Of a stretch of DNA of 64,000 nt, positions 1 to 10,213 are shown piece after piece; position 1 is the stretch's first letter, and each line of letters begins with the position of its first letter. Both the position numbers and the translations under genes were made by a program. Where the stretch lies: assembly GCA_026936335.1 (NCBI GenBank), contig JAPMXV010000016.1:186001-250000 (forward strand). Reading direction: 5' to 3'. The notes beneath the pieces are model-generated. The model did no database searches and was not told where the DNA came from. It was given only the letters and a program-made list of their open reading frames with translations. The DNA comes from Mantamonas sphyraenae (taxonomy: Eukaryota > CRuMs > Mantamonadidae).

Positions 1-3000
1 GAACAAGCGGCAACGGAGGCGGCGGAAGCGGGTACGAGTCGAGCTACGCAGGAGTGGGCAGTGTGGGCAGTTCACGACCGTCGACGTCGCATCAACACCA
101 GCACAGCAGTTTGCGAGCTTATGCCAACCAGCACAGGGAGTTATTTGACGCTGGGAGCGACTTTCAGGCCTTCAAGCGCGCCACAGCGCAAAATGGCGCT
201 CAAAGCGGGTCGACGAACCGCAAGGGCAGCCGTGAGTCGAACGGCATCCGCGGAGACAACCTGTTTGCAGCGTCGTCGATGTATGCAGACGAGGATGGGT
301 CGCAACGGACGAGCAGTGCGCCTGTGGCCGTGTTTGAGCGACCGGCGACGGCAAGCGGACGGTTTGCGGCAAGCAAGCAGCTGCGAGACGAGGCGTGGCG
401 GGAGAGCAGCGAACGCTGGCGAGAGGACAAGGAGAGAGGCGAGGAGGAGGAACTGAGCCAAGAGATGGATCTGAATCAATTTGGAAGCACATCGCGTCGG
501 CAACAGGCGTCGGGGAGGCGTGCAGGGAGCGCAGGAAGCGCAGGAAGCGCGGGAAGCAGCGGAAGCGTGGGACGGCCACAGACATCGTCAGGACGGCATC
601 GAAGCTACGAAGAGAGCAGTGCAGGCTCATCACTGTTCTCTGCACCTTCGATTGAGTCGGTACAGGGACCAGGGTATGGTGATGACGAGGAGGCGGAGGA
701 CGACGAGTTTGTCGGCTCGCAGACCGCCTCATCCAGCCGAGGACCCATGCGGGCAAGCAGTGGGGGACGCACACGAACACGACCAAACACAGGCGATGCA
801 TCGTCAGGGACACGTCAACAACAACGAGGCGGACGAGAGGAGAGGCCGATTCGACCCGGGGTGGGTTCGGGGGGTGCCACATCGTGGGAGGAACTGTTGG
901 AACGGGAACTGCAGCAGGAAAACAAGAAACTGAAGAAGCGACGTCCCATCTCGGCACCGGTGAAGAAGAAGCCACCCACACCCAAGAGTGCGGGAGGGAG
1001 TGGGAAGGCTCAGCAGGATGCAGGTGCAGGGGAAGGTGGTGGGGGCACACCAAAGAGCATGACAGCCACGTTTGCTGGCAGCAGTAGGAACCATCAGCAA
1101 CAACAGCAGAGGATGGCGACGGAAGCACGGCGCAACAGTGTGTCAGAGGTGATGGATCGAAAGGCGAAGCGGCAGCAGAGGATGAAGGAGGAAGAGATGG
1201 AGCTGGAAGAGTTCAAGGCGTTGGAGTTGACACTGGAGATGATGGAGACGAGCAGGGACGAGTCTGGGTTGGATGTGGATTCGCTGATGGAGTCAACACG
1301 GCGCACGGGGATGGTGAACGAAGCGGTGGTGGATTTGGAGCGCACGGTGGAAGAAGTGACGCAGTCGGAGGCATGGGTGCAGTCGTTGACACCCAACACA
1401 AGTGCACACACACACGAGGTGGCAGATTCCAGTGGGGACGAGGGACAGGCAGAGGAGGACGAGGACGAGGAGGAAGCCATCGAGGTGATCCATCCCATAG
1501 GGTACCAGGACAGGGCTGCAGTGAGGAACAGCCACAACCAGCAACACGTGGACATGTGGACCAGACCGTCGCTGGCACGGGAGCACAAGCAGCAATGGGG
1601 CGACGACCACGAAGACTATGGCGATGTGGACAAGGACGTGGACGATGATGAGGTGCAGTACGGGGATGCCAGGGATGAGGATGAGGATGACATCGAGGAA
1701 AGGATGCATGATGATGAGGATGATGAAGATGATGACGACGATGAAGATGAACACACGGAGAGGCAGCGGTATGGCGGTTGGCAGGAGGATGATGCTGACG
1801 AGGAGGAGGAGGAGGAGGGACACGAAACCACCACCAAGGCCATCATGCTGGATGAGTTTGATGGCGTGGCCACACCACCACGCAGCAAGATTGTCTCGAA
1901 GCTGTTTGGCAAAGGGCAGCAGCAGGGAGGGTCAGCCCCGGCAGCGGCCATGGGAGACACGCGCACAGAGGCACAGAGAGGCATCAACAAGGCTACATTG
2001 GAGGCACAGCAGCTGCTGCAGGAGCAGCAGGCAAAGAAGCTCGCGCAGCAGGAGGAGGCCTTGAAGGGAAGGATGGAGAAGCTGCAGGTGGAGATTGCCA
2101 AGATGGACGAGGAGGGCAAGCGCATGCGCAAGATGCGCAAGGTGCTGAGTGCAGACATGGCGCAGCTGAAACGGGAAAAGGCAGAGGCAAAGGCACGTGA
2201 GGAGGCGTTGGAGAAGGCCAAGGCTGAGGTGGAAGACGAGAACGAAAGGCTGCGCAAGGAGAAACGCAGTCTGGAGAAGCGTCTTCGTGCGGCCAAGGAG
2301 CAACCGGACCGCAAGGCACGGGCAGAGATTGAGGAGTTGCAGAAGGAGGTGCGTGCGTTGCAGGCACAGCTGCACGAGGAGCAGCAAAAAGCCGGTTTGA
2401 CGCAGGAAAGGCTGAAGAGGCAGGTGGATTTGCTCACGCAGCGCAATCAGGAGCTGAGCCAGGAGGTGTATGTGTACGAACAGGAGCGTGTGAAGGCACA
2501 GTTTGGCAGTGGGCGAGGGGAGGAGGATACAAAGGGTAGCAAGGGAGAGGGGGAGACACAGGCGCTGGTGCAACAACAACGGAAGGGGAAGGGGAACGAT
2601 GGGAGACGCAGCAGCAGCGAACAGGATGTGCACGAAGCACGCATTGCACGGGACATGGGTGCATACGAAGCAGAGCTGGCCAAGGTAAACGAGGAACTGG
2701 CAAACAACCACGGTACGCCTTTGGGCAAGACGTTGGACGATGGCAACCACCGGATGGTGGACAGTGGCCTGGACATGGTGCGCTACGTGGACTCGGACGA
2801 GGAAGAGGAGGACGAGGAGGAAGAGGGCGATGCAGAGTCGTATCCGTACGGCGATGACGAAGAGGTGTTTGGGGACGGGGAGGAGGAGGAGGAGGAGGAG
2901 GATGAACGGGACGACATGTACAGTGACGACGACGGGGAGATGGTGGAGAAGGAGGGCAAGCGCGGGTATGATGATGATGATGAGGAAGAAGAGGAGGACG

Positions 3001-3854
3001 AGGGCGAAGAGGAGGAGGAAGAGGAAGAGGAGGGTGAGGATGAGGACGAGGATGAGCAGGATGACGAGGAGGAGGAAGCGTCGGGAGTGCTGTTTCTGGA
3101 CATGGACAAGACGGGGGAAACGAAAAGCAACAGCACACGCAGCAGCCGAGAAGACGGGCAGCAGCAGGTGAGGGATGGGGCAAAGGGAGTTGCATCGGAG
3201 GACTTGACGGATGAGGATCTGGAAGCGATTCAAGAGGCGTTTATGGAGATGCGACTGAGCCCCGACGACGACAGCGTGGAGGCGCCGCTAAAGGTAATTG
3301 AGCACAGGGATGGCAAGGTGGAGAAGCGGTACCGGAACAAGCGCAAGGTGGTGGTGTTTGGCAACGGGACAAAGAAGGAAACGCAGCACGGGAACACGGC
3401 GGTGTACTTTGACAACGGAGACATCAAGAAGACGTCTGTGGACGGTGTGGTGGTGTACCGGTATGCCGAGACAGAGACGACACACACGACATACACGGAT
3501 GGGTTGGAGGTGTTTGTGTTTGCCAACCAGCAGACGGAGAAACACTACCCGGACGGGAGCAAGGAGATCTTCTTCCCAGACAAGACGGTGAAGCGCATCT
3601 ACAGCGACGGACTGGAGGAGAGTGTGTTTCCCGACGGAACGATGCAGCGTGTGAGCACGGATGGGGAGCGGGTGGTGTTGTTTCCCAACGGCCAGAAGGA
3701 ACTGCATCACAAGAATGGCGTCAAGCAGCGGGTGTATCCGGATGGCACCACCAAGACCGTGTACCCCGACGGACAGCAGGAGACGCGATACAGCAACGGA
3801 CGTGTGCGCATCAAGGACGCCCAGGGAACGGTGATTGTCGATGAGTTCCGTTGA
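1..3854 (+). CDS. CPAP: CPAP/SAS-4 (CENPJ) centriole assembly protein, 5' end outside the window
   Basis: The frame is open from base 3 with no ATG before it, so the protein (at least 1283 residues) is truncated by the window edge; the GTG at 54 is not a start. The last ~190 residues are the TCP10/G-box domain: a ladder of short beta repeats built on D/N-G turns (YPDG, FPDG, FPNG, YSNG), which in CPAP/SAS-4 binds STIL/Ana2 and builds centriolar cartwheels and microtubule walls. A coiled coil lies around 2000-2480. The rest is low complexity: Ser/Gly repeats around 520-570 and Asp/Glu runs at 1640-1830 and 2795-3080. Family membership rests on the C-terminal domain, which is distinctive. It implies basal bodies and therefore flagella. 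The PN2-3 tubulin-binding region was not identified and may lie upstream. Confidence 0.85.
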   Translation, partial: TSGNGGGGSGYESSYAGVGSVGSSRPSTSHQHQHSSLRAYANQHRELFDAGSDFQAFKRATAQNGAQSGSTNRKGSRESNGIRGDNLFAASSMYADEDGSQRTSSAPVAVFERPATASGRFAASKQLRDEAWRESSERWREDKERGEEEELSQEMDLNQFGSTSRRQQASGRRAGSAGSAGSAGSSGSVGRPQTSSGRHRSYEESSAGSSLFSAPSIESVQGPGYGDDEEAEDDEFVGSQTASSSRGPMRASSGGRTRTRPNTGDASSGTRQQQRGGREERPIRPGVGSGGATSWEELLERELQQENKKLKKRRPISAPVKKKPPTPKSAGGSGKAQQDAGAGEGGGGTPKSMTATFAGSSRNHQQQQQRMATEARRNSVSEVMDRKAKRQQRMKEEEMELEEFKALELTLEMMETSRDESGLDVDSLMESTRRTGMVNEAVVDLERTVEEVTQSEAWVQSLTPNTSAHTHEVADSSGDEGQAEEDEDEEEAIEVIHPIGYQDRAAVRNSHNQQHVDMWTRPSLAREHKQQWGDDHEDYGDVDKDVDDDEVQYGDARDEDEDDIEERMHDDEDDEDDDDDEDEHTERQRYGGWQEDDADEEEEEEGHETTTKAIMLDEFDGVATPPRSKIVSKLFGKGQQQGGSAPAAAMGDTRTEAQRGINKATLEAQQLLQEQQAKKLAQQEEALKGRMEKLQVEIAKMDEEGKRMRKMRKVLSADMAQLKREKAEAKAREEALEKAKAEVEDENERLRKEKRSLEKRLRAAKEQPDRKARAEIEELQKEVRALQAQLHEEQQKAGLTQERLKRQVDLLTQRNQELSQEVYVYEQERVKAQFGSGRGEEDTKGSKGEGETQALVQQQRKGKGNDGRRSSSEQDVHEARIARDMGAYEAELAKVNEELANNHGTPLGKTLDDGNHRMVDSGLDMVRYVDSDEEEEDEEEEGDAESYPYGDDEEVFGDGEEEEEEEDERDDMYSDDDGEMVEKEGKRGYDDDDEEEEEDEGEEEEEEEEEGEDEDEDEQDDEEEEASGVLFLDMDKTGETKSNSTRSSREDGQQQVRDGAKGVASEDLTDEDLEAIQEAFMEMRLSPDDDSVEAPLKVIEHRDGKVEKRYRNKRKVVVFGNGTKKETQHGNTAVYFDNGDIKKTSVDGVVVYRYAETETTHTTYTDGLEVFVFANQQTEKHYPDGSKEIFFPDKTVKRIYSDGLEESVFPDGTMQRVSTDGERVVLFPNGQKELHHKNGVKQRVYPDGTTKTVYPDGQQETRYSNGRVRIKDAQGTVIVDEFR
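525..571. repeat. 9-base tandem repeat coding Gly-Ser-Ala
   Basis: About five imperfect copies of GGAAGCGCA inside CPAP, read as GSAGSAGSAGSSGSV. Confidence 0.75.
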
Positions 3855-3982
3855 CACGGGCCTGGCAACATCCAGTGATGACTGTGTGTGAGTGGGTGTG
3901 AGTGGAAATGAACTGGGTCGTGGTCATGTATTGTACACAGCGCATGGTGGTGCAAGACAACAGCAAAGCCGTTTTCGACGCG

Positions 3983-5168
3983 ATGAGTCGCCCGGAGTAT
4001 CAGAAACCGCCGGAATTTGTGAGTGGATGGAATGGAGAGGTGTGGTGTGGTGGAAAGGGAGAGACACTGACACGGGATGGGACAGTTTTACGACCGAAAG
4101 GAGGCCGAGTCGTACCAAACCTCGTACGTGCGGGGGGGCGGACTGCAGAGGCGTGTGTGGGTAAATGGAAACCCACAGGACGGGAGGTGGGGACTGACAC
4201 AGAGTGGCACACAATACACATGGACAGGACGCGGTACCGTGAGATCCAGCGGAAGATGACGGAGCGTGCGTTGCATTTGCTGAATCTGCAAACGGACGGA
4301 CCGGCGCTGATTCTGGACGTGGGCTGCGGCACGGGATTCAGCGGCGATGTGATTACAGAAATGGGTCACTATTGGATGGGTGTGGACATTTCCAAGGACA
4401 TGCTGGGTAAGGGGAAGGGTAGGAAGGGGAGGAAAACGAGTGTGCGTGGGTGAACTTGAGAGCTGACACACACACACACACACAACCACCGCAGACGTGG
4501 CAAAGGAACGTGAAGTGTCTGGAGACGTGACGTTGACGGACATGGGCATGGGCATGCACTTCCGTGCGGGCATGTTTGACGGAGTGGTGTCTGTGAGTGC
4601 GCTGCAGTGGCTGTGCAACGCAGACAAGAAGGTCAACATCCCTCGCAAGCGTCTCAATCGCTTCTTTGATTCCCTGTACAAATGCATGTGCTCCGGCACC
4701 CGCGCTGTGTTCCAATTCTATCCGGACAGCGCCGAACAAATCGAACTGATTACCAGCTGTGCCACGCGCAACGGGTTCAACGCAGGCCTGGTCATCGACT
4801 ACCCCAACAGCACACGCGCAAAGAAGATGTTCCTTGTCCTGTCTGCAGGGCGACCCAACCACGAGTTTACCCTCCCTCGAGGCCTGGAAAACGGCGAGGA
4901 CCAATCGACGGTGCAAATGTACGGCCAGGATGAAGGGTCGTCGTCATCGTCGTCATCGTCGTCAGCACGTCGCACCATCCAATCGGGCAGTGGTGGGGCA
5001 TCGGAGGATCTGGGCAAGAAGCGGAACCGGCGCAAGAAGGACGGTTCGGACCGGGATTTCAAGTCGCGGGACTGGGTGTTGGCCAAGAAGGACAGGCAGC
5101 GAAAGCAGGGAAAGAGGGTCAAACGAGACAGCAAGTACACTGCCAGGAAGCGCAAGGACAAGTTCTGA
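3983..5168 (+). CDS. BUD23: 18S rRNA (guanine-N7) methyltransferase BUD23 (WBSCR22)
   Basis: Exons 3983-4018, 4086-4123, 4228-4406 and 4495-5168 give 308 residues. The protein opens MSRPEYQKPPEF like yeast Bud23. The SAM-binding motif I is LDVGCGTGFSGD, followed by GHYWMGVDIS. The family landmarks LQWLCNADKK, VIDYPNSTRAKK and a basic C-terminal tail with KKDRQRKQGK and YTARKRK are all present. BUD23 methylates G1575 (yeast numbering) of 18S rRNA and needs TRM112 as partner. A Ser run near residue 215 is local low complexity. The third intron ends in a CA repeat. The gene is tandem to CPAP and convergent with the SET gene; TG-repeat DNA separates them. Confidence 0.93.
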
Positions 5169-5216
5169 TGATGATGATGATGGTGGTGGTGGGTGAGCAG
5201 GGGAATGGATCATTGT

Positions 5217-5233
5217 TGTGTGTGTGTGTGTTT

Positions 5234-5267
<34 letters not shown>

Positions 5268-5269
5268 TG
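5217..5269. repeat. TG/CA microsatellite between BUD23 and the SET gene
   Basis: Interrupted TG repeat of ~50 bp in the 120-bp convergent gap. It falls in the probable 3' untranslated regions of both genes. Confidence 0.85.
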
Positions 5270-5288
5270 CGCATCCAGCATCCATCCA

Positions 5289-7276
5289 TCACAGCTCATC
5301 CTTGTCATGTGCTGGCTTGCCCTGCTCCTGCGTGTGGGCCTGGGCCTGCTCTTTCTCCTGCTGGGGCTTGGACACGGGAGGCACAGCACCGACGTTGGGG
5401 TTGGGTGTGCCCTTGGGATCATCAGGGCCCCATGGGGTGTACCATTTGTCCATACCCTGTGTGTTGAGTGGGTACGTGTCTGCAAACAGCTCCTTGGCGA
5501 GACGGAACTTTGCGTTGAGTTTGTTGAGAAGGAGGGTCTTCTTGGACTCTGCTCGGATGGTCAACACCTTGCGTTGGTTCTCCGTCACCTCTGGAGACAT
5601 GATGTAATCCAGATCGAGTTGGATGCTGGAGTTCTGGGCCTGCAGCTGGTGGTTCGCCAGGTTGAAGATGGATCGCAGCACCTTGCGCTCATTGGCGGGC
5701 GACAGGACCTTTTTGTGGGCCTTTCCCACCTGTCCCTCACTCATGAACTTGGCGTAGTCGGCCTTGTTCATGTGCATGATGCGGAGGAACTGTACGAGGC
5801 GTGTGGAGAAGCGCACGCGGTTCATGCGGAAGTACACCCGATCGGTGGGGAAGCCCAGACGGGCAAGGATCTCCGCCTTCTCACGGTACAGACGCAGCTT
5901 GGGAGAGACACCCGGAAGGACGAGGTGGTATGTGTCATCGTCAAAGTTGGGCATGGCCAGGTTGAAGCGACGCAACAGTTCGCCGTGTGCAGAGACACCC
6001 AGGTTGACGGTAACCTCATCGCCAGCGGCCATGGGATGCGCTGCCGTGTACTCTGCATCCTTGTCCAGTGTCCAGGCGTTGGGTTGCGGGGCAAAGTCGT
6101 GGAAAAGCAGGTCCATGACGGGGATCAACACCGTCTCTTGGTTGTTTGCCCCAACACCCACGTCGCGTGCAAACGCACGTGCATCGGCCACATTGAAGGC
6201 CCATCGGAATGCACTCAAGCTGTGCGCTCCGTCAAAGTCAAACTGATCCAGCTTGGACTGCACAGCCTTGTTCTGCTTGAACCACACGTTGTACGCCTCC
6301 TCCTGCTGCTGGTGCCGTCCCACCATCGATGCACCAGAATCATCTGTGTGGTGGTCCATTGTGAGTGGGTGGGGATGGGTGTGGTTGTGGTTTATGTGCG
6401 TGTTGGTGTGTGAGAGGGAGGAGCGGGGGGAGGGGGGACGCGAGAACCTTCCAGCACCACCCGCTGTCTGCCACACGACGACTTACCCAGGGTATACAGC
6501 GAATCCACAAGCTCCATCTCCTGCACTGTCCATGTGTCCACCTGCAGGCGCTTGTCAGCCTTGAGCATCTTGATCCAGGGGGCAAACTCCGATTGGCTGC
6601 GGGCGGCGTGGTGTCAGTGTTAGGTTCCTTGTCTGGGAAAGCACACACACACACACACACACACATGTGGATGATGGGGAAGGGAGAGCAAGAGAAAATG
6701 CACCACGTACGGGTTGGCAGCCTCAAGGAACAGCCACAGGGCGACGGTGTCGGTGGCCGAAAGCTTTCCACCGCGCACAGGCATGCCCGCAAGCATCTCC
6801 TGCAGCAGCGGGTTCATGCTCAGCACACGGAACGAGGTGATGAACATCCTTTAACAAGGGAGGAGTGAAACACAGTGTGTGTGTGGGGGGGGGGGTGGGG
6901 GGAAGGAGGTACAGTGGGTGCACACGGGGGTCGAGGGAGGGGGTTGGTGTTAGCAGAGAGAGGAGAGAGAGGGGAAACGAAACGAAACGAGTCCGCAAGG
7001 GCCAAGCACTCACTTGTCCGGAACAAGAGCAAACTTGGTGCCGGTAGCAATGGGTTGGGTGGCCACAAAGGTGAAACCGTGGCGCTTGTGCATGCGCAGA
7101 TCGAGTGCGTCACCCTTCCAACCACGGGCGGTGGCCCACTGCTTCAGGTCGGTCCACAGAGCCTGATCCTTGTCAGACAGGGGCTGCAGGTCACTGTTGG
7201 CATTGGCTGCATGACTGGGAGCACACACAACACAGAGTGTCACGAGAATGGTGATTGCTACCACGCTACGGTGCAT
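5289..7276 (-). CDS. ER-luminal SET-domain protein (SETD3/Rubisco-LSMT type) with KDEL tail, probably inactive
   Basis: Exons 7276-7014, 6848-6711, 6596-6487 and 6343-5289 give 521 residues. The N-terminus is a signal peptide (hydrophobic core about residues 5-24, cleavage near SHA-AN). The body follows the SETD3/LSMT fold: GFTFVATQPIATGTKF, MNPLLQE, WTVQEMELVDS, AFRWAFNVADARAF, then a helical substrate-binding-like C-terminal domain. The last four residues are KDEL. Signal peptide plus KDEL means an ER-lumen resident. The usual P-x-x-D-x-x-NH motif reads PVMDLLFHD (Asn to Phe), and the usual YG before the last SET segment reads NLG (Tyr to Leu), so SAM binding or catalysis is probably lost. 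Role unknown. The start is the only ATG that gives a signal peptide. Confidence 0.75.
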
Positions 7277-7380
7277 GTTTTTTGTTCAAGGGGAGTGTGG
7301 CTGCGCAAGCGCATCCACACATACACACACATACACACACACACACACGCACGCACAGCATCGACACACACAGCCTACCC

Positions 7381-8367
7381 ATGTCCAAGCAGATGCATCT
7401 GCGCAAGAAGCAGTACAAAGAGCTGCAGGTGACGCTGGAGTCGGAGTGGAAGCAGGATGTGCGTGAGCGATGTTTGGCCAGGCTCAAGGAGGAACGGGAG
7501 GCGTTTACGGGACGATTACGACGTCTCCAGGAGAAAAAGACAGAGGAGGCACATGGAAACCCAGAAACAGGGTCATCGTCGTCATCCTCATCGTCGTCAG
7601 GGGCCAATGGCAAGCGTGACGCGGCTCGACGGCTGGCGGCAGGAATGGTCTCTCGGGAACTGCAGCGGTACAGGCAGGAAAAGGTGGATGCGTTGGAATT
7701 GGACGACCAAAACACAAGGGAGGATGGCAGGTGGCACAGTTACGAGGCGCCGGAAGGCAGCGACTTTGACTTTTTCACAGACGAGCTGCCGGAAGAGTGG
7801 GAGACACAGCACAAGGGTGATCAGCACACTTGGGATGACACATGGTTTGACAGGGCAGGCGGGGAGCAACAGGACGGGATGGGCGGGCATCATGATGATG
7901 ATGGCGATGATGAGGACGAGGAGGCATGGGACGAGGAGGTGGACTTGATGGTGTATGTGGAAAGGCAGATTGAGCGAGAGCTGGCGAAACGGGAACGGGA
8001 AATGCGCATGGCAATGCGGCGTCAACAACGGATGCACCAACGAGAGTACGAGGAGCTTGTGGAGTTTGAAGAGGAATCATTGTTGGACCTTGTGTTGGAG
8101 TACTCTGACATTCCGTGTCCGCTGTGCTGGGAGCACGAGCTGGCCAAGACCAAGGATGTGAATCCAGTGATGGTGTGCGAGTGTGGCTTCAAACTGGACA
8201 CCAAAGACGACTTTGTGACGTTTGACATGCTGAGGCAGCGACTGGAGGAGTTGTATGATGAACACAGTACTCGCTGTGACCACGAGCCCCAGTACGAACT
8301 TCAGGACCAGGGGTTGATACTGTACATGAGTTGTGGCGAATGCGACACCCTGGATGTGGTGGTCTGA
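7381..8367 (+). CDS. RPAIN: RPA-interacting protein (RPAIN/RIP alpha) homologue
   Basis: Single exon, 328 residues from the ATG at 7381, which directly follows a CA-repeat leader; the longer upstream reading frame runs through that repeat and is discounted. The N-terminus (KKQYKELQVTLESEWKQD) is a basic amphipathic segment as in RPAIN, which carries replication protein A into the nucleus. The C-terminal zinc finger is clear: CPLC, then CECGF, then RCDHEP and SCGECDTLDVVV ending the protein. The middle is long, acidic and low complexity (Ser run near 60, Asp/Glu run near 170), making this protein longer than the human one (~219). Head-to-head with the SET gene, 104 bp apart. Confidence 0.85.
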   Translation: MSKQMHLRKKQYKELQVTLESEWKQDVRERCLARLKEEREAFTGRLRRLQEKKTEEAHGNPETGSSSSSSSSSGANGKRDAARRLAAGMVSRELQRYRQEKVDALELDDQNTREDGRWHSYEAPEGSDFDFFTDELPEEWETQHKGDQHTWDDTWFDRAGGEQQDGMGGHHDDDGDDEDEEAWDEEVDLMVYVERQIERELAKREREMRMAMRRQQRMHQREYEELVEFEEESLLDLVLEYSDIPCPLCWEHELAKTKDVNPVMVCECGFKLDTKDDFVTFDMLRQRLEELYDEHSTRCDHEPQYELQDQGLILYMSCGECDTLDVVV

Positions 8368-8441
8368 GCCACGAGCCACAAGGAGCGAGCAGGAGAGCAT
8401 CGAGTGCTGCTCTTCCACAGACACCCACACACACACACTGT

Positions 8442-10003
8442 CTACGGTTCCGGATGCAACGTGCGTGCCACCTTGACAGTCTCATGGATGGCTTCGGATT
8501 GCCACTTGCCTGCCATGATGGCTGCCATGACATGTCCGCCTGGTTTCCAGGTCATTTTGCGCGGACCATCGCAGACACTGGCACAAATGTCAAACAGCTC
8601 CTGGGACCATGCGTGGGGCACAAAATGGTCATCTTTCATGCCCACGGCATAGAGCGCAAGCAGGGGCCGTGCTCGGTGCTGTTCGTTCAGCAGCAGTGGC
8701 TTCATGTGCGCCACGAGGCGAGCGAGATGCACCTCGAGCAGCACCTCGAGCAGACGAGCACGCACCACAGCGTGGGACGGAGGCGCCTGATCGTCCGGTT
8801 GGGTCATGTCACGTGTGAGGCCAGTAAAGTCGATGTCATCTTCCAACACACCTTCCAACAGGGTGGCAGGGGTGGCAGAGCCGACGTAGGGCACGGCGGC
8901 AATGGGCACTCCGAGGAGGGCAGCCATGCATGAGGCAACACCGGTCATGGCTGAGCCCCAGGAGAAGCCAGAGACACACAGGGGTGTGTTGGGACACCAG
9001 AGGTGGGCCCACTCCAGCATGAGGGCACCCTCCAGTGGCGAGGCATACCCGGTCATCAGGTAATTATCTACATCGCGCACAAAGTGTCCCTTTTGTTCCG
9101 GCTGCTTCCGGGTGCCGTAATAGGGTGCCATGAGAAGCATGCATGCGTAGCCATGCTTCAACAACGCACGCGACACAGGGAAGCGGCTGCGGTACCACTC
9201 GTCACCTGTGGCAGTCAACAGCAACACGATTCCGTTCAGTTCACGTGCCTGTCTTCCCCCTCGCTTTCCAATATGTCCTCCTTCCTCCTCCCCTGCTCCC
9301 TCATCTTTCCACGGCGTCTGGAACCCCTGCGGGACAAGCATCAGGAAGCGCGCCTCACGCACCTCCTCCGGCACCAGGGCAGCCACAGGAGAAGTGAACT
9401 GTGCAAACAAAAGCGGGTATCAATCAGTGGAAGGGGGGCGAACACAGGCATGGTGTGCATGATGAAACAGAATTTGGTGTGTGAGTGACGGGGGCACCCG
9501 CACTCTCTCTTCGTCGGGACGGAAATTGCAGAACTGACGTGTCCTTCACGGGCTTGGCAATCGGGCAGGGTGTCATCGGTGGGCGGTTGGGTAAAGGTGA
9601 CTGTGATGGGTGCATAGGGCAATGCCCTTCCCAGACTCTTTCCACACTGCACCCAATGGTCTTCGAGAACGTGCATGACCCGGACGTGGTTCTGGCCGCC
9701 GAAGCCCTGCACAAAGAACTTGCTGGAGCGACTGTACGCCTTGTAGACCATGTAGAGGGAATCGAGGTGGCCAAGGAGGTAGGAGTGGACATTGGCATGC
9801 ATGCCCATGTGGAAAAACACAACCAGGAGGAGGAGAAGGAGGATCACCTCGACGGGGGTGGTGGTGGTTGTGGGGTGGGGCAAGGCCTGGAACACAAGGA
9901 GCGCCAATCGCAACACAGAGCCACACACACACAAGAGAAGCACCACACTGAGGGTCACTGGCCGTGGCACAACTTCCTTGGGCACAGGCACAGTCTGTCC
10001 CAT
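8442..10003 (-). CDS. ABHD18: ABHD18-like alpha/beta hydrolase (DUF2048 family)
   Basis: Exons 10003-9539 and 9398-8442, 473 residues. The junction joins REGH to FTSPVAALVPEE, which matches the ABHD18 pattern D/EGHF-SP---YVP. The nucleophile elbow is GFSWG (GxSxG). Other family landmarks are LLMAPYYGTRKP-like LLMAPYYGTRKQ, the C-terminal GMKDDHFVP (likely acid region) and PGGHVMA (likely catalytic His). The first ~60 residues hold two hydrophobic segments, so it is probably membrane anchored; LDSLYMVYKAYSRSSKFFVQGFG then aligns with the conserved family N-terminus. Human ABHD18 has been reported as a cardiolipin deacylase; substrate here is not shown. The donor of the single intron is GTCAGT, weaker than most here. 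Confidence 0.8.
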
Positions 10004-10213
10004 GGTTGGTTTGGAGTGTGTTGGGTGGGATGGGGGGGATGCTGCCATTCGCTGCCGCACTGCACACACACACACACACACACAGTCACACCACTGTCAC
10101 ACCACTGTCACATGGCATCTCGCTGTCTCTGTGTCTTTCTGTGTCGTTCTGTGTGGGGCTCTCTCTTTCTTTCTGGGATGCCCATGTGGACGCAACACAA
10201 CAGCCACCGCGAG

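Noticed and set aside
54-56. GTG at 54 as the start of the first gene
   Set aside because: The frame is open to the window edge, so the gene is simply truncated.
1932-3233. 433-codon reading frame on the minus strand inside CPAP
   Set aside because: It is the complement of the acidic and coiled-coil coding sequence, is Leu/Val-rich in an artificial way and has no domain.
5193-6413. 406-codon plus-strand frame opposite the SET gene
   Set aside because: Begins in a TG repeat (Cys-Val run) and is the complement of the SET exon.
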